Positions 24,611-26,262 of a DNA stretch of 26,262 nt are shown here, one piece after another (within the stretch, counting starts at the first letter, position 1; the number at the start of each line of letters is the position of its first letter). The notes beneath the pieces were generated by a model. That model did not search any database. It was not told the DNA's origin and saw only the letters and a list, made by a program, of their open reading frames with translations. This stretch comes from Granulosicoccus sp964498925 (lineage in GTDB: Bacteria > Pseudomonadota > Gammaproteobacteria > Granulosicoccales > Granulosicoccaceae), in contig CAZCKD010000022.1 of assembly GCA_964498925.1 (NCBI GenBank), positions 1-26,262 on the forward strand, written 5' to 3'. The position numbers were made by a program, and so were the translations under genes.

Positions 24611-25318
24611 TTACTTTGCCGGTCGGGCATCGTTACGCTCTTGCAGGCTGAGAATCACCGGTTCGACGGTTGGCAGATTGGATTCATGATTAATAAAGAC
24701 TGATTTTTTATGATCGCCGATTCTTCGCCAGCGAGCGATGTTTCGCAGGGTACCTAGTGTTCCACGCAGACCAAAGCCCTTCGACACTGGCCATGGCGCT
24801 TTTATAGGGTGCTTCGATCCTGCACCAACACCAAATCGAACGGGGCCGAGAATACTATTCAACTGCTCACTCATCGTTTGCTTGTTGACAGTAACGGTGC
24901 GCGTTTTAATTTTCTTGCTACTGTTTTTTTCAGTCTCATTACCCGAGGCAGGCTGCCCTGTCGCCTTGGTGATGTTGTTATTGAGTAATCCGACATAAGG
25001 CATATTGGCATTGCTTGGGGTATTGCAAATAGGTGAGTTGCAGCAGGTGGCATACCATCGGTAGATGCCGTTTGGCGTAATTTTCATATTCCCTAGAAAC
25101 TCTTGCCCCTGTTTGATGCTGATGTCGGCAGGCGAAATTTGCAATATGTCAGAGCCGCCTAGTTCGTCCAGGTAATGATCGCTCTGCTTAAGATGCTTGA
25201 TATAAGTCTGGCAATCGATGCAATAGCATTTCAGTCGGGTCGGGAGTTTGTTCTGATCAACCTCGACGGAGGCTATTAATTTTTGGCACTGGCAGGAAAT
25301 GGTCAGCTTACTGTTCAT
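24611..25318 (-). CDS. DUF6151 family protein (GFA-like, zinc-ligand cysteines)
   Basis: The 235-residue product carries cysteines arranged as in the glutathione-dependent formaldehyde-activating (GFA/CENP-V) fold: C9 and C11, then CYCIDC (C31, C33, C36), then C92, C93 and C98 in RWYATCCNSPICNT. The stretch YLDELGGSDILQISPADI with the RWYATCC segment matches my recollection of the DUF6151 family. The middle (about 117-145) is polar and low in complexity (NETEKNSSKKIKTRTVTVN). The C-terminal 80 residues are basic. Zinc binding is likely from the cysteine pattern. No enzymatic function is known to me. It is divergent from the ABC transporter gene, with 180 bp between. Confidence 0.75.
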   Translation of the reverse strand: MNSKLTISCQCQKLIASVEVDQNKLPTRLKCYCIDCQTYIKHLKQSDHYLDELGGSDILQISPADISIKQGQEFLGNMKITPNGIYRWYATCCNSPICNTPSNANMPYVGLLNNNITKATGQPASGNETEKNSSKKIKTRTVTVNKQTMSEQLNSILGPVRFGVGAGSKHPIKAPWPVSKGFGLRGTLGTLRNIARWRRIGDHKKSVFINHESNLPTVEPVILSLQERNDARPAK

Positions 25319-25442
25319 GAGATAGTCAATGGCCTCACTGCTCTAGGTAGAAATGGCGCTACGATCTAACTTCGTACTTCGTCGTACCTGCCGGTCTTTT
25401 ACTTTGGCAATTCCTGAAATAGTCACTGTCAGGATTAACTCG

Positions 25443-25492
25443 GGGTATCTTATCGCGTAGTATAGAGGCTACTTCATACTCGCGATATACCC
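25443..25492. promoter_or_regulatory. Large imperfect palindrome directly upstream of the ABC ATPase gene
   Basis: The left arm is GGGTAT (25443-25448), ATCGCG (25452-25457) and AGTAT (25459-25463), with short bulges CTT and T. It is complementary to the contiguous right arm ATACT-CGCGAT-ATACCC at 25476-25492. That is 17 paired bases around a 12-base loop, ending 6 bp before the ATG. It could be an operator or a 5' leader hairpin limiting ribosome access. The structure is seen directly; the function is inferred. Confidence 0.5.
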
Positions 25493-25498
25493 AGATCC

Positions 25499-26262
25499 AT
25501 GATCGAATTGCCCGACACGGTCGTGCAGGACAGAGAAGCAGTACCTGCACCCGCCGATGTGGTTCTTAAACTTGAAGGAATAAAAAAAGCGTTTGGATCA
25601 CTGCAGGTGCTTGATGGATTAAACCTTCAGGTTCACGAAGGAGAAGTGTTCGGCTTCCTTGGTCGAAATGGTGCCGGGAAGTCCACCGCCATTCGACTGA
25701 TCATGGGTATTACGCATACTGATCAAGGTCAAATTCACGTCTTTAATAAACCATTAAAAGACGATCTGATCAAAATCAGGCAACAGATCGGGTATGTGGC
25801 TCAAGATCAGAATATGTATCCGTGGATGACGCCGAAGATCATCTCCAAGTTTGTTAAAGGTTTTTATCCCTCCTGGAGTCAGGAGCGTTATCAAACTCTG
25901 TTGGACGACTTTGAGTTGCCCCCCAAAAGACGCATCGGTACTTTCTCTGGCGGCATGAAAGCCAAGCTGGCATTGACGCTGGCGTTGGCAACGCGACCCC
26001 GTTTATTGATTCTGGATGAGCCTACGGCAGGCATGGATCCGGTTGCGCGGCGAGAGTTTCTGGATTTAGTGCGCGAACACACGGTCAAGGACGGTGCGAC
26101 AACCTTTTTCTCTACCCACCTGATCGATGAAATTGAAGCTGTTGCCGATCGCATCGCCATCGTTGAGTCTGGAAAAACCATTTACGATGGCACTCTTGAA
26201 CCGTTACGACAACGCATTAATAGTTGGTCAATCCCCATGTCTATGTATCAACCTGGGGACAT
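25499..26262 (+). CDS. ABC transporter ATP-binding protein, 5' part (cut by window edge)
   Basis: The frame opens with an ATG at 25499 and remains open to the window end: 254 codons, without a stop. Walker A is GRNGAGKST at residues 55-63 (K61), Q-loop Q102 is in YVAQDQNMYPWMT, the signature is FSGGMKAK at 149-156 (a variant of LSGGQ), Walker B is LLILDEPTAGMDP at 169-181, and the H-loop is H207 in FFSTHLIDE. The stretches KGFYPSWSQERY and TFSGGMKAKLAL resemble the YtrB-like ATPases that work with separate permeases and are often found with GntR regulators. The first 20 or so residues before the ABC domain are acidic and unstructured. No Shine-Dalgarno sequence is seen; a large palindrome ends 6 bp before the ATG. 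The transported substrate is unknown. Confidence 0.92.
   Translation, partial: MIELPDTVVQDREAVPAPADVVLKLEGIKKAFGSLQVLDGLNLQVHEGEVFGFLGRNGAGKSTAIRLIMGITHTDQGQIHVFNKPLKDDLIKIRQQIGYVAQDQNMYPWMTPKIISKFVKGFYPSWSQERYQTLLDDFELPPKRRIGTFSGGMKAKLALTLALATRPRLLILDEPTAGMDPVARREFLDLVREHTVKDGATTFFSTHLIDEIEAVADRIAIVESGKTIYDGTLEPLRQRINSWSIPMSMYQPGD

Noticed and set aside
25352..25386. Short repeats of ACTTCGT and TCGTA in the DUF6151-ABC intergenic region
   Set aside because: The arms are only about five bases and overlap each other; this level of similarity is expected by chance.

Overview
The window is a gene-dense stretch of a bacterial chromosome, most likely from a gammaproteobacterium. The evidence is the gene neighbourhoods: dapA overlapping a BamC-type outer-membrane-assembly lipoprotein, an xseB-ispA-dxs block, and a corB-ypjD block close to ffh. 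All three arrangements are familiar from Gammaproteobacteria. Base composition looks balanced by eye. Several genes start with GTG or TTG and have weak Shine-Dalgarno sequences. I saw no tRNA, rRNA, CRISPR array, transposase or integrase, and no gene-free stretch longer than 300 bases. Genus cannot be told from the sequence alone.

Layout. 1-293: 5' end of proS (minus). 485-1387: a LysR-type regulator, divergent from proS, with two dyads upstream. 1624-2694: an AI-2E-family (PerM-like) membrane protein, converging with and overlapping bcp, a peroxiredoxin (2682-3149, minus). 3337-6039: dapA, bamC and a metallo-beta-lactamase-fold hydrolase, all plus. 6061-9337 (minus): xseB, ispA and dxs, which link exonuclease VII to isoprenoid precursor synthesis. 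9402-13028 (minus): ypjD, corB and radA. 13195-13887: a DUF2786 protein (plus). 13913-16396: a large secreted thioredoxin-fold/hairpin-glycosidase-like protein with a DsbD-alpha-like tail (minus). 16575-17966: ffh (plus). 18026-21232: the most unusual gene, a 1068-residue fusion described below. 21352-23361: glutamine-dependent NAD synthetase (minus). 23511-24530: Gfo/Idh/MocA oxidoreductase (minus). 24611-25318: DUF6151 zinc-ligand protein (minus). 25499 to the window end: an ABC transporter ATPase, cut by the edge.

The standout is the gene at 18026-21232. Its N-terminal two thirds have the features of a cobalamin-dependent reductive dehalogenase: a conserved core, then two ferredoxin-type [4Fe-4S] motifs. 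Its C-terminal third is a phthalate-dioxygenase-reductase-like flavin/NAD(P)H module with a plant-type [2Fe-2S] domain. There is no Tat signal and no rdhB anchor gene. This is the architecture of the cytoplasmic, catabolic, self-sufficient reductive dehalogenases (BhbA/NpRdhA class) rather than the respiratory ones. The protein would pass electrons from NAD(P)H to cobalamin within one chain and remove a halogen from an unknown organohalide. The N-terminal part also contains a degenerate copy of the cobalamin core. Nothing nearby identifies the substrate.

Most other genes are housekeeping. Secondary points of interest are the fused secreted thioredoxin-fold protein, a large imperfect palindrome directly before the ABC ATPase gene, two adjoining palindromes between bcp and dapA, and a 9-bp tandem repeat between the dehalogenase and NAD synthetase genes.
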